From Whitmania pigra (taxonomy: Eukaryota; Annelida; Clitellata; Hirudinida; Haemopidae), in contig JAJTWR010000067.1 of the NCBI GenBank assembly GCA_021613335.1, positions 672,501 through 736,500 on the forward strand: DNA of 64,000 nucleotides, read 5' to 3'. The notes under the pieces are model-generated. The model had not been told where the DNA came from and did no database searches. It saw nothing but the letters and a program-made list of their open reading frames with translations. The translations under genes were made by a program, and so were the position numbers. Shown here in pieces: positions 1 to 14,838 of this stretch (its first letter is position 1; each line of letters starts with the position of its first letter).

Positions 1-35
1 GACACTTACGCTTATGGCGCTATATAAATGAATAA
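1..35 (+). repeat. 3' tail of a LINE/SINE copy cut by the window edge
   Basis: The window opens in a tail reading ACGCTTATGGCGCTATATAA. The same tail closes the LINE copies near 13540 and 29200 and the SINE copies near 32150 and 61620, so this is the end of one of those elements. Confidence 0.7.
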
Positions 36-256
36 CATTTCTAAATATTTTCCAGCTGACTGCAAATTATTGAAATATAAAAATGTAATTCATTTACTTG
101 ATTCATTATGTTTACAATCTATTTGCAACATTATTATTAGTTGAATTTATTAATATTTAAATATTATTATATTTGTTTGTATGGTTCAATAAACTCATAA
201 ATCAATTAAAAAATAAATAAAAATAAAATTTATTATTACTATCGTTGCCGATTTTG

Positions 257-303
<47 letters not shown>

Positions 304-1339
304 GTTATTATTATTATTATTATTACAATTAATGAAGTGAACGACCCGCCAAGAAGTTTATTTTTAGCCACCTCAGTCTCCAGACTTGGACTATTTTTGG
401 GACAGTCGTAAAAAAGTAAAGCGGAATAGAATTTAAAAAAATAGAAATAATAATATTTACTTTTTTATGTCCATCATTATTATTATTGTTATTGTTATTA
501 TTATTATTATTATTATTATTAATATTATTATTATTATTATTATTATTATCATTATTGTCAACAACAAATATACAAGAACAAACCATTCAATTTTGAACGT
601 TATCAAAGAATACAAATAAATATTAACAATAATAACTTTAATTTTTTTAATTTAAGTGAACTTTATTCTTTTTTGACTTGGCATTACAAAGTTGTTTTAA
701 ATCTATAATTTTTTTTTTTTTGTAAAATCTTTGTTTTTCATTATTTTAAGTAAAAGTCAAAACGTGGGAACAAATTCCGAGCAAATGAGAACAAAGAATT
801 GAATTGCAATAGATTTTTAAGCGTATTGTTGTTGTTATTATTTTTATTTTCTGTATTTTCACGATCATTCAATATTCAACTGAAAATATAAAAATCGAAT
901 TAAGATTTAAAGAAGCATGCATTGTCAAATGACAAAGTGTGCATCGAATTTTGATGAGGTCACGCTCGGACAGTAAAGTAAAAGGCAACAGGAGGACAAG
1001 CCAAATAGACGTCACCAAATGAGATTCCGTGAAGTTTGTTGTCTCGAATTTTTCAGTGTCTTCTGAAAAATCTTCAAATTCCACTTCCAAGCTTGAACTT
1101 CAGAAGAAATGATTTTTAGAAACTACTTGAGTCAAAGTCAGACAAACTTCTCTAATTCTCCCTTTTCTCAGTTAATTTGAAGTTGAAGCACTGTAGAACG
1201 AGTTCTCAAAAGCAACTTCACCTTTGGTATTAATACTTTCATTCTTCAACGGTGAAGTGTAAGGGACACAAACCGATCTTTGAAATGTGCGCTAAAATCG
1301 CTAAATTCAAATAAGTCGCACAACTAATCGCATGTATTA
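36..1339. other. AT-rich intergenic DNA with two TTA arrays
   Basis: No supportable gene. ATT/TTA microsatellites occupy about 257-326 and 474-556. The open frames across them are poly-Asn or poly-Ile artefacts. The slightly less AT-rich patch at 890-1260 has no splice-bounded coding frame that I could support. Confidence 0.6.
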
Positions 1340-1796
<457 letters not shown>

Positions 1797-2164
1797 ATAT
1801 TTTATTTTACTTCAAAATTGATCTTAGAGAACAAATAAAGTTTTTGTGAACCTCAAGGTTTGTGAAGGGCGTCCAAAGCTGTGGGAATCATGTTTCACGT
1901 GTCTACTTTACAAACACAAGAAGTTAAGATTTATAACTGAAACAGAATTAAATAACTATTCGAATTGGATTAGATAAATATTTAAAATAGATTAAATAGA
2001 ATTTTACATTTTAAAATATATCAAATAAATAATTAAAAAAGGATTAGAAAAATATTCAAATTCTTCAGGTAGCAGTTACCTATTTTAATGTTGGCTGTCA
2101 TGCATTGCTTTTGTCATTAGTTAATTAATATTTATAAAAATTGATATGATGTCGATCAATTAAT
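1797..2164. other. AT-rich spacer, nothing recognised
   Basis: Non-repetitive AT-rich DNA between two microsatellites. I see no coding frame, RNA gene or transposon end. Confidence 0.5.
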
Positions 2165-2195
2165 AATGTCGTTGTTGTTGTTGTTGTTGTTGTTG

Positions 2196-2264
<69 letters not shown>

Positions 2265-2282
2265 GTTGTTGTTGTTGTTGTT
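2165..2282. repeat. (TTG)n microsatellite
   Basis: About 118 bp of GTT/TTG units with a few slips. A mixed CAT/CGT trinucleotide tract follows at about 2440-2535, so different trinucleotide repeats cluster here. Confidence 0.95.
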
Positions 2283-2439
2283 ATGTTAATGCATTTACGT
2301 TGAGGTTAGGTTTATGCAACCAGTGTTACTGTTTATCATGCAAGTGATTGTTATGTGATTGTTATTATGTTATGTTATGTTGAGGCCTCAGAAATTGACA
2401 ACTTAGCTTATAATTCATCACCATTCATAGTCAGCAACG

Positions 2440-2535
2440 TCGTCGTCACCATCATCATCATCACCACCATCATCGTCGTCATCGTCATTGTCATCGTCGT
2501 AGTCGTCGTCGTCGTCATCATCATCATCATCACTA
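2440..2535. repeat. Degenerate CAT/CGT trinucleotide tract
   Basis: Interleaved CAT, CGT and CAC triplets give Val/Ile-rich frames on the plus strand. There are no splice sites or domains around it, so I treat it as a decayed microsatellite. Confidence 0.8.
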
Positions 2536-2675
2536 CCAACGGCAGTTTCTCAAGGCAGTTACAAGCTGGAAACATCGTAAATAAGCTGTTATCGGTTTCT
2601 TAGTTTAGATTCATTTTTCATTTTTTGCTGTCATAAGCTACGAGAAAGAGATAATATCTTTCAATTAATGTAATA

Positions 2676-2932
<257 letters not shown>

Positions 2933-3239
2933 TTATATTAGTTCAGGGCCAAAGTATTCAATGCCAATTTACTCTTACACGTTTTCAAAAGATGTTCAGA
3001 AGAAGAAAAAATAGCGAAATCAGATTTTGAAAAAATGAGAATGTCATCCTCAATAAAAATGAAAGAAAACGAATTAAATGAATAAATAATATAAATTTAA
3101 AAACTGCTCAACACAAACAAGCCGTTGGAGGCTGCATTGATTTGTGTGTAACAGATGCTGGGTAGCGGCCGAATACAATCAATAATAATGTCATTATCAT
3201 TTATTTAAAAAATTCTGAATTTATTTCAGAAACATCTAT

Positions 3240-3335
3240 TTATTGGATATCCAACGGATGGTTTGGTGTTCGAAACCTGGCTTGAGTTGCTGAGGAAACC
3301 GTAGGGAGTTGGCGCTACATAATTGATTCCATATT
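3240..3335 (+). repeat. SINE fragment with B box and truncated tail
   Basis: Contains GGTGTTCGAAACCTGGCTTG, a pol III B-box-like sequence, then GAGGAAACCGTAGGGAG and GGCGCTACATAA. The same order of elements occurs in the SINE copies at 32014 and 61500, and the GAGGAAACCG part recurs near 31180. Only the right part of the element remains. Confidence 0.6.
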
Positions 3336-5612
<2,277 letters not shown>

Positions 5613-5825
5613 AATTTGTATGTCATTGTCATGAAGAATATCTATGATCTATTCAGGCCACTCATTATTCATACATTTATTTATTCATTATTTATTGATT
5701 TTGTTCCTAGGCGATGGTAGACACCTGGACAGATGATGACGATGACGACGACGTCAACGAAAACTAATAATGGCAACGTGACTCACGACCCCATAAAAAC
5801 CACCTTTAAAACAATCTTAATAGAG

Positions 5826-5876
5826 GATCCCAGTTATGCAACGGACTATAATCAAATAAATAAATAAATAAACAAT
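5826..5876 (+). repeat. 3' tail of a second SINE/LINE family
   Basis: CAGTTATGCAACGGACTATA followed by ATCAAATAAATAAATAAA. Related tails occur near 47740 and 47850 (+) and, inverted, near 21690 and 48235. This copy lies about 100 bp past the stop of the 5969-7735 gene and could fall in its 3' UTR. Confidence 0.65.
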
Positions 5877-5968
5877 CTTAATAGAACAAACATAAACCTC
5901 TTGCAGCCTATCAAAAAAGTTCAGCTAACTTATTCCCATTATTTCTGAAGCTTACTTATGGCTCGGCA

Positions 5969-7735
5969 TCAGAGTTTATCATCATCATCATCACGAAGTA
6001 ACCTGATGTCTTCCTTCTCCTGCTTCTCAGCCTGCAGTCTCTTTTCCGTCTCTTCCAACTCTTTCTTGGCCTCGGTGAGCTCTTGCCTGAGGACGGTGAA
6101 ACTGGCGTAGAGACTGTTCAGAAGTCCGTTCTCGTTCCTGCCCGGTTCATCTTTGAGAGGAAGGTTGTAGTCGGTCGAGTCCATCCTTCGAGTCTGCTCC
6201 ATCCTCTTCAACTGCAGAGTCTGATTTCTCCAGGCTCCGTTGCCGCCAGTGAAATCGATGAGGTCATTGTTGACATTGTTGTCGTTGTTGCCGTTGACAT
6301 TGTTGTCGTTGTTGCTGTTGATATTGTTGTCGTGGTCGTCCAGGCCATCCAAGCCGTACAGACCTGAGGAAGCAGACTTCATCGCTCGATTACAAGGCGT
6401 ATTTGCGTCTGAAAACTCCTCTCTCATTCTGATCAGTTGCGACTGTTGCTTCTCTTGGACGTCGAGTTGCTCCTTGTGCTGTTGTCGCATGGCCTCGTGA
6501 ATGCCCTGCAGTTGTTGCTTCTGTTGTTCGTTTCTCTGGTCGACGGCGAAACTGATCCGAGAGGCTGAGGCTGTCAGTTTCTGTTCGAGTGAAAACATTT
6601 TGCTTTGGAATATTTTCTTCGTGTTCGTCAGCTGGGTCTCCAGCTTTGACAGGCGGTCGAGTAGGAAAACAGTTTCAAAGTCTGACGTGTCAAATTCTGG
6701 AGTCGATGATGATGATGATGATGATGGAGGATTAACTAAAGGATGATCGTGCGATTGTTGTTCTGGCCTGTTGTTGATGTAGTTGTTGATGTTGTTGTTC
6801 TTGAAGTAGGTGTCTAAGTCCATGTCGTCGTTGTTGTTGTTGTTGTTGTTGTTATTCGGATCTCCTGTCAGCAGCTGCTTGAAGATCGAATCGACTGATT
6901 TGCGGTCGTAATTCGGATTGTTGCTGTTGTTGAGTTGTTCCTTGTTCCAGTTGTAAAACAACGAGTTGTCGTGGTCGCCTGTTCTTTGTTCCATGTACTT
7001 CCTGCCGGTTCTGCGTGGCTTGCAACATTCACCTCGAACTACTGTGACGTGGTACTTGGCCTTACCGCGCTGAATGTTGCACTCTTTGAGAGGCGTTTCC
7101 TGAAACGGTTGGGTTGTTGTTGTTGCTGTGATGCTGGTGGCTGCTGTCGTCAAAGTTGTTGGGTCAGTTGTTGTTGTTGTTGTTGTTGCTGTCAATGTTG
7201 GTTCTTCGATGGAGGGAAAGTTAATTTGTTTTTGTACAATAGTCGAAGGGAGCTTGGGCTGAAAGTCTTGCTGTTGTTGGACTCGATCCTGAAGTTGATT
7301 TTCATCTGTCTGCGGATGCAATTGTTGCTGTTGTTGTTGTTGCTGCTGATGAGTGTCTGTTTGAGCATGTTTTAGCAATTTCTGGTTCTGTTTCTTCTTT
7401 TTGTGTCGTCGTCTTAAAGTCGTCGTTGGTGTCGTAAGTTGAAGTTGTAGTTGTAGTTCTTGTCGTTGGGAAATTAACTGTTCAGGCGATTCCGAGAGCG
7501 AGTGCTGAAACAATTTTTGCTTGAGTAGTTCGTTGAATGAAGCTGTTTCAGTTTCTTGTTTTAGTTTTTGTTGTTTGGCGACTTTGAATTTTTTCTGAGA
7601 CGTTCTCGTCTTGTTTTTGCCTCTCGATCCCGGTTTCGTTTCGTCAAGAGCCTTGCATAAATCGTGAAAGCAGGACGTACAAATATACAAAACAACGATG
7701 AGATAAAATAGATGCCTCATCTTCTTTCCCAACAA
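5969..7735 (-). CDS. Secreted low-complexity coiled-coil protein, not recognised
   Basis: A single open frame of 588 codons. The start MLGKKMRHLF leads into a hydrophobic stretch (about residues 8-29, ending CHDLCKA after TSCF), which looks like a signal peptide. Next come a basic Lys/Arg/Gln-rich region, a Gln run (about 134-142), a Thr-rich stretch (about 180-212) and a compact cysteine module beginning ECNIQRGK (about 216-240, with Cys and then a Cys-Cys pair). An Asn-rich part, a Ser run, a probable coiled coil (about 365-445) and a second charged helical stretch follow, ending in DDDDDKL. Mixed codons such as CAA/CAG and AAC/AAT inside the runs argue for a real protein rather than a bare microsatellite. 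I do not recognise the family. Exons may also exist upstream, because the start is simply the first ATG of the frame that is followed by a hydrophobic segment. Confidence 0.7.
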   Translation of the reverse strand: MLGKKMRHLFYLIVVLYICTSCFHDLCKALDETKPGSRGKNKTRTSQKKFKVAKQQKLKQETETASFNELLKQKLFQHSLSESPEQLISQRQELQLQLQLTTPTTTLRRRHKKKKQNQKLLKHAQTDTHQQQQQQQQQLHPQTDENQLQDRVQQQQDFQPKLPSTIVQKQINFPSIEEPTLTATTTTTTTDPTTLTTAATSITATTTTQPFQETPLKECNIQRGKAKYHVTVVRGECCKPRRTGRKYMEQRTGDHDNSLFYNWNKEQLNNSNNPNYDRKSVDSIFKQLLTGDPNNNNNNNNNDDMDLDTYFKNNNINNYINNRPEQQSHDHPLVNPPSSSSSSSTPEFDTSDFETVFLLDRLSKLETQLTNTKKIFQSKMFSLEQKLTASASRISFAVDQRNEQQKQQLQGIHEAMRQQHKEQLDVQEKQQSQLIRMREEFSDANTPCNRAMKSASSGLYGLDGLDDHDNNINSNNDNNVNGNNDNNVNNDLIDFTGGNGAWRNQTLQLKRMEQTRRMDSTDYNLPLKDEPGRNENGLLNSLYASFTVLRQELTEAKKELEETEKRLQAEKQEKEDIRLLRDDDDDKL

Positions 7736-8814
7736 GTTGTTTTATTCTCGTTGTAAATGTTGTTGTTGCTTTATGCTTGTTGCAAATATTGGTGTGTGGC
7801 CTCAATTCAAACGAATTACTCAATCGACAGTGGCTTCATATTAATTCCTCCTCTTGTGTCATGAAATTTCCTTTTGATTTTTTGTCGAGGGAAATGCGAA
7901 GGAAGGCAACAGTTTCGTTTTTGATCTGCTTTTGTTTAAAAGTTGATAACCAATAATAATTTGAAGCGTAATTTTGAGGTGGATAATATATCTATATAGT
8001 ATTGAATAGGTGAGTATTAAACGTGAATACTAACAAACTTTGTGGATGAGTATTATCATTATTAATAGATTTAAATATTACTTTGTACATGAATACCTGA
8101 TTAGTATTTATAATACCGCACTATTTTATTCTAAGTATTTTATAATCATTGTAAGTTTTTACTTACTAATGCATTAATACTAACTTAGTAATGTAGAAAA
8201 TAATTAGCCAGCAATACTAAAAATGTCAAGTACTACTTCGTTTGTAATAAGCTAGCAGAGTTGAATCTCTAAAATTAATTATTCATGATATTTACAACTA
8301 ATGATTGTTAAATCAATTACATTTAATTATTAATGAATTAATGAAAATACGTCAACAAACAAACCTTTGTTTCCAAGTCGACCAGAAGAATTTACAAATG
8401 AAATTATTAAATTCTTTATTTCGGTACAAATGTTCTTATTTGCGATCAATTCTCACTTTTGATGCGCAATCGAAGCAAGACTAGTATTTTATATCCTTAA
8501 GTGCACGAATGCTTGATTGAGTGAATGAGTGAATAAGTGAATGAATGAAAGAATGACTGCATAAATTAGTACAAGAGATTTACAGGTTTCTTCGCTTTAT
8601 GTGAGTTGTAGCCAGTTATAATTAAATTTAATAATTAGTAAAATTATGTATATTAATTTTGTCTAAGTATTTCCTATTATTTTTAGATAATACTTTTATA
8701 GATTTTTATTTTTTATTAGATAATACTTTTTTCCTATTAGATAACCTAACCTAAAAGTGCACAAATCAAAAAAATTGTGAGAAACTGATAAATTTAGATT
8801 GATGAATTTAAAAG
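7736..8814. other. AT-rich region upstream of the secreted-protein gene
   Basis: Should contain the promoter of the minus-strand gene, but I see no convincing TATA or initiator. A short run of GAATGA/GAGTGAAT-like units lies at about 8505-8555. Confidence 0.4.
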
Positions 8815-8816
8815 TA

Positions 8817-10060
8817 CCGTATTTTTACCCATATTACACGCGCGTTATGTTCGATTTTACGTACCGCGCAACCCCATCTGCGTGCTATAATCGTATGCGT
8901 GTTATGCTAGGTTGAATTTAAATGAATTTGATTCCCGACCAACAAAAATAAAAATTTAAATGATAGCACAGATTTTTGATCGTTTTTTTTTTTTTTGTAA
9001 AAGCTTTAGAATATTTTTTAATTTTAAATAGCTTATAATTGGTTGGGCGTTAATGCATTGCATAAAGAACTTCCGATATATGCTTACAGAAGCATGTGGC
9101 AAAGCAGTCACGTTAATAATTGCAATGTCCGGCTCTCGAATTTGGGTCGTCAACTTGAATTTAGCTGAAATTAATTGATGGCAACTATAAGAAATTTATA
9201 ATTTTGGGGTGTTGTACTAATTTATATATTTTCGTCATAATTATTCAACTATTTATTACTCATAATTATATTTGGTGTTAGAGTTTTCATTTGTGTGACA
9301 ATGTTTTTTCAGCACGGGTTTCGTGTAAAGATTTGGTTGGTGCTGTTTAGCATTTTAGTGTTAAACATCACATGCACGGACTTATTGTCTTCAATCTCTT
9401 AATGGTCTCTGTTATAAAAACTCTTTGAACACTTCTCAAAAGCATGGAACAAAATAGATACAATTTTGATAACAGTGTCAGTTATCAGTCTTTATTGGAA
9501 TACAAAATGAAAGTCTTATCCCATTCTCTTGGAATCTATTATGAAGATTCAAATTGGTAACTGTAATGAATTACCACCACTGCTATGGATTTTGCTGGTG
9601 ATGAGTCACTTGATTTTTTACATTGCCATAAGAACATATCATGAAACCCATTGGATGACGAAAATTTTATGCAATTTTTGGCCATATTTTCATATTATAA
9701 TTGATTCATTGTTTGGACATTGAAGCTGTGTCCCAGAGCATGGAACATTTGCATAACTTCAGTATCTGCTTAAAGAATTGATCTCAATTTATTTAAAAAT
9801 TCTTGTTTCTTTCAATGCAATTATATAGCCTATTGTACATGAGCTACATTTCATGTTCAGATCAATGATCCATTTATGGTTCTTGAAAGGGAGACTTTAA
9901 CTTTGAAATCTCATGAAATTTCATGTTTATAATTGATGTATTGTTTGGACCTCAACAATTCTGTACCTTCCAATGAAGCTGTCTCACAGCATGGTACATC
10001 TGCTTAACTTCATCATCTACTCCAAGAATTGATCTCCAAATGTTTTAAAAAGTCTCTTAA
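8817..10060 (+). mobile_element. Repeat A, copy 1 (TIR-like end, possibly pogo-type)
   Basis: Begins after a TA dinucleotide with CCGTATTTTTACCCATATTA and CACGCG. It matches the two-part copy at 31225-31412 and 33318-34017 over several hundred bases, including the GGTTGGGCGTTAATGCATTG region. The same outer end, inverted, lies at 23134 next to a pogo-like helix-turn-helix remnant, which suggests a TA-targeting DNA transposon. Its right part holds an imperfect internal duplication (about 9640-9790 and 9900-10050). No intact transposase is visible and the right boundary is uncertain. Confidence 0.55.
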
Positions 10061-10929
10061 GATATATACATTTAAAATATGTGATTTCCGTATTTAGGAG
10101 TTATGGGACACAGAGACTCTTTTAGCGAAAAATTTGCAGCATGAAATTGGTTAACGAGTTCGTTAACGTCCATTGAAGTATTGCTTCACTTTTGTCTTAC
10201 AAATTATTATGCGTAAACAATATGCATTCCAAAGTAGGAAGTTGATGCAAATCTTAAAATAAAAATAGTTTTGAGAATGACAAGCTCATCACTAACTCAT
10301 GTACACAGAATGCATATCATCGTTGCCTCCGCATTTATAATCCCGGAAAATAGTGCACTGAATATTACAAAAAACAACAGCACGAGCGGTTACCCCGTCA
10401 AGATTGCTTCCTCAATAACATTTCTTCCCCTAAAATATTTTCTAGATATATACTAACATTTTATTAGAAATAGGCAATTAAAATTCTGCCCAAAAGTTTT
10501 AACTTCATAGCTTTGTAAGTATATATATCTCATAAAGGCTGTAAATCAGTGTAATAAAAGCTTCGATTAACCTTGATTGAGTTATTTTTATGGACTATCT
10601 TTGACCACTAATTTGTCTATTACTTTGATTATAATCATAATCATAATTTATGTTATTTATTTTTATTTATTAGACACAATTGAAGGGCCCAGTTGGACCA
10701 CTAACACAATTGATAAAAACAGAAGCATCGATTGGCATGTACACAAAGGCAGCATATAAATTAAATGTAATTTAAGTAACGACTTATATTATTGCGATAA
10801 ACTCAGAGACCATGGTTGATTCAACGACATCACCTGGAAATGCATTCCGTGGTTTTACAATTCTATTGCAAAAAGCGAACTTAACACTGTCTGGAACAAT
10901 TATTTTGTTTAAGTTTGAGACATTGCCCT
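10061..10929. other. AT-rich spacer, nothing recognised
   Basis: No supported gene or RNA. Part of it may still belong to repeat A, whose right end I could not fix. Confidence 0.4.
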
Positions 10930-11395
10930 CTTGTTCCTGTATAGTTTTGAGCAAGGAGGGAGTATATTAAGAAGGAGTTAGTAAAGCCATGTAATATTTT
11001 AAAGCAAATTGTTAAATCAGCCAGCAGTCGCCGCCTTTCCATTTATTCTATGTTGTCGATTAAATATTTGTGACGAGGATTCCAGACTTTTGAGCCATAC
11101 TCATGTATTGGCATAACATAGGTACAGAAGGCAAGCTTTATAATATCCTGATCTTTGGAAGAAAAGGACGTTCGGATTATCTAGGAGATTGTAGCAGCTC
11201 TTTTAGTGATGTCTTCAATGTATGAGTCAAACTTCAGCACATGGGTCTATTATAATCCCTAGACCTCTGATCTTATTGACATGCCCGTCGATGAAATATT
11301 CATGGGATCCTCCTGTCTGTTTGCGTCCTGTTACAGAGAAAACTTGACGTTTATCAGGCGCAAGTTGTAGTTGAGCGACGGCGCGTTTGACGTCT
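10930..11395 (-). pseudogene. Jockey-like LINE fragment, RT C-terminal part
   Basis: The minus strand encodes, with several frame breaks, the region after the RT palm. Recognisable pieces are KRQVFSVTGRK, IRGLGIIIDP, SSKDQDIIKLAFCTYVMP and HEYGSKVWNPRHKYLID. The order 'LG(V/I) ... SFSS(R/K)D ... AFCTYVRP ... EYGS.VWNP' is typical of jockey/CR1-type reverse transcriptases. It ends abruptly next to a plus-strand LINE, so two elements meet head to head. Confidence 0.75.
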
Positions 11396-11404
11396 TCCTT
11401 TTGA

Positions 11405-13578
11405 AACTAGGATACCGACGCCCCTGGATGCATCATGCGCGGAGGTAACATAGCTTTCATTCACCTTCATAAATTGAATTCAATCAACATTGGATCTCCT
11501 GCTCACGCTGAAATTTTCCACCTCAAGTTCAACAACCGCAAGACATCCTTCATCATCTCATCCATATATCGTCCAACAGGTTCCGTAATCTTTCATAATA
11601 GTTAATTTCCTCCTACAACCTACCTTTCATCATTTGTGGTGACTTCAACGCCGCTGGTTCAGGTACCATCATCGACAAACATGTAGAAAAATTGATCGAC
11701 TCCCATGGACTCCTCCAACATGTAACTTCTCCAACTCACTCCAAAGGCCACACGCTATACCTAACCATCAGCCCCATCATATGATAGCCTCATCTCAAAC
11801 ATAGAAATAAAAAAAATCACCTACGATCATCACCTCATCTTCTGCAATATCTCTATTGACAAGCCTCCCCCCTCCACCCGTGTCATTCATTGTGTCGCAG
11901 CATCAGACGGATCAACTGGGCTGTTTTTGAGGAAAACCTTTTGCGTCTCTGAATAACTTCCAATCTGCAATTTCGACACTGACGGATTTGCCACACAAGT
12001 CCATAAGTCTCTAGAGGAGCTCTTCGACAGACATGCCCCAATCAGGAAGTTTTCTATTCAAATCGGTCACCTAATTACCAGCTCTCTCATGAAGAAATCG
12101 AGGCAAAGAAAGTCTGCCGGCGCTTGGTACCTCGCTATCTTCGTCAACGCAATGACGTCGCCAAGCAAATCTACAAGTCCGCCAAGGAAGCAGCTGAGAT
12201 TGCTATCCTAAGTTCTAGGGCCTCCTTCGAAAGAGGTTCTCAAGCTAATTCGCTCATTGCGTTTGAAACACGTCGTTTCCTCTCGATACTCTCCACACTC
12301 CTCAAGAAAAACGCTCTAACTCTATCCCCAATTCTCTCTAAACTAGCAAACCTTTCTTTCAGCACTGGAACTTTTCCGTCCATCTTCAAGAGAGCTCAAG
12401 ACCTTCCCTTTCTAAAAAAAAGCCCAGCCTCGACCCAAGCTCACCTGCCAATTACAGACCTATCTACTATGTCAAAACTGCTTGAAAGACTTATTCTGTC
12501 CAAAATTCGCCCTCATATAACAGCAACCTCTAACTTCTCTTCATTCCAATTGGCCTACAAACCTGGTTTTTCTACAGAAACAGCTCTTTCACACATCTTC
12601 AACAATCTCACTGACATCTGGGAGGGGAAATTGCGCCTGATGGTCGGCCTCGACCTCTCGGCTGCCTATGATACCATCAACTACCAGCTTGACTTTGGAA
12701 TTGCCTTGCGCTTTCCTGACTACAGCCTTACCTTTCCAGCAGAACCCAATATATCAAACTCGGCGATCACTCTTCCCCCCATTTGAACTTTTTTCCTCAA
12801 GGCTCTGTCTTGGAACCTTTGCTTTTCACAACCTATACTTCACCTTTGTCTAACATTATTCATAACTTCAATAATCCTTCCATCAATAGTCAGATGACAC
12901 ACGTCTTTTCTTTATCCTCTCCAGCCATAGTATCCCAGATCAACTCGAAAATCTGAGAAAGTGCACAAATGCCATCAATGATTGGCATCTAGTTAAACTA
13001 TGTTTCCTCCTCTTTCCATGATCGTTGCTGGTAACCTCCGTTCTTCCTATACTACTCTTAAGCTACTCGGTGTTATTTTTGATTCACACCTCACCTTTAA
13101 AGAACATACCGTTTTAATTGTCAAATCTTGCAGTTACCTCATCTGGGTGATCCGGCATATCGCTAAGCTATTTTCCGTTGATACATCTACCCTTGCACGC
13201 TGCCCCGTTCGTTCTCGTTGAGACACTATTGTATTGGTTGCCAAAGTCGTATCACCTTCAAAATCGCCCTCATAACATATCACACTCTAGCGACGTCTAC
13301 CTCACCTTATCTCCATCACCTAATAGATCGCCGCCAAACCTGGTCTTCGTTCATCTTCCACCACTTAACTTCACCAATCGGTACGTAGATCATCCCTCCC
13401 AAACAGAGGCGTCTCATGCGTCTCTCCATCTTTCTGGAACAGACTTTCTCCCTCCGTCAACCATTCCTGGAGCTCTTCAAGCATCACTTGAAGACTCACC
13501 TCTTCAGGATTTCATGGGACATCGAAGACACAAGGGGCCTCTGACGCTATGCACATGGCGCTTTATAAATTAATTGTT
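11405..13578 (+). mobile_element. CR1/L2-like LINE, degenerate, endonuclease + RT + tail
   Basis: Decayed non-LTR retrotransposon read in several frames. The APE-type endonuclease shows RGGNIAFIHLH, ISSIYRPTG and CGDFNAAGSG (11430-11790). The RT begins about 12124, with motif A as GLDLSAAYDTINY near 12645. A motif B remnant (GSVLEPLLFTTY) lies near 12800 and the later LGVIFDSHLTF motif near 13060. The C-terminal WN-LP and LKTHLF-like region lies at 13430-13515. The 3' end is CCTCTGACGCTATGCACATG and GCGCTTTATAAATT. Several frameshifts make it inactive. Clade assignment is by motif style only. Confidence 0.85.
12124..12786 (+). pseudogene. RT core fragment of the LINE at 11405-13578
   Basis: An open stretch of 220 codons containing the fingers and the first part of the palm: FPSIFKRAQ, then the SKLLERLIL region, FQLAYKPGFSTETAL and the catalytic motif A aspartate in LDLSAAYDTIN. 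The frame breaks right after motif A, before the catalytic ADD motif, so it cannot encode a working enzyme. Confidence 0.85.
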
Positions 13579-13589
13579 ATTCCAAGTTC

Positions 13590-14000
13590 GACCTATACTT
13601 ACAAATTCTACTCTTGACCCACAACTACTTTCATTTTACAGACTAATTTCCAATCTCAGCATACTCTCAAAAACTTCTGGAACGCCTCATTCTTCTTCTC
13701 ACTCTTACTCATCTCAGCAACAATGCGTTACTCCCCAAGACGCATCCACAATATAGTCCGCATCACTCTACTGCAGGAAACTGCTGTCTTAAAAGTCTTG
13801 TCTGACATCAGAATAGCACTGGACACTGGTTTAGGTACCCTCATTCTCCTTCTCTACCTGTCCTCAGCGTGTGACACTGTAGATCACGACATCCTCATCA
13901 CCAGACTGTAGAAAACATTTGCAGTTGCATTGAAGCTACAATGGTTTAGGATATACCACTCAGGAAGAACTAAATTGTCGGATTTGCATGTTGCAGTGCC
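13590..14000 (+). mobile_element. Second LINE fragment (RT fingers and motif A)
   Basis: Starts just past the tail of the previous LINE. It carries DPQLLSFYRLISNLSILSK, which resembles the 'YRPISNLSFLSK' finger motif, then after a frame change LYLSSACDTVDHDIL, an eroded motif A. The rest is missing. It may be an older copy into which the upstream element inserted. Confidence 0.75.
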
Positions 14001-14838
14001 TACACATCCCTATGGGATCATTTTGTGCACTCAAAAAATAATGTAAATAAATTGTAAATTGTAATAATATTTAAAAATCATTTCAGACTTTATCAAGAAC
14101 ATGAATATGTTATTTCAACCGTATTTGCTTCTATATCATTTTAAATATTATTTTGTGCAAAAAGGTTTGTTGAGATTATTTAACAATTCATCCTAAATCC
14201 GGTTAGGCAGCGAAGTTTATCCCTTCTAATTCATTAGGGTCAGATCAAATGAACTCAGTAAGCACCTCCCACCAAAGTATCGCAAAAAGTTTTATACAAA
14301 AAACAGTGGTCTATATAATGGGGAAATACAAAATCAGTGATGGGTAAAATCACGTTCAGAGTGATTGGAAATCAAAATCAAGATCACCAGACAAAGAGTG
14401 ATTGGAAATCGAAATCAGGATTTTACGTTAAAATCAGGTTCACTTGTAGAGGTATTTCTAAAATCATCAAAATCAAATCACTTTTGACCAAAAAGTGCAC
14501 GAACTTTTTCAACACTGTCAATTTTCAAAGCTTTTATTAACTTTTAAAAACAAAAGTTTTTGAAACATCGAATCATGTAGTCTGTTCCTTCTTGATGTTT
14601 CAATCAGTCCTGCCGAACTAAATAACCTTTCCACGGGAGCTGATGATGGCAGTTTTTTTTTTGGTCCGAGTTTTTTTTGTTTTTTATGAGTTTTTTATGT
14701 TTTTTTTTGTTTTTTATTGTTTTTTTTTGGTTTTTTTAAATTTATCGATAAAATGATAATTCATGATTGGACAAACAGATTTATTGCAACTTCAATAAGA
14801 CAAACAATAAAAAATAAGAATAGCAGTGCTAATTTAAA

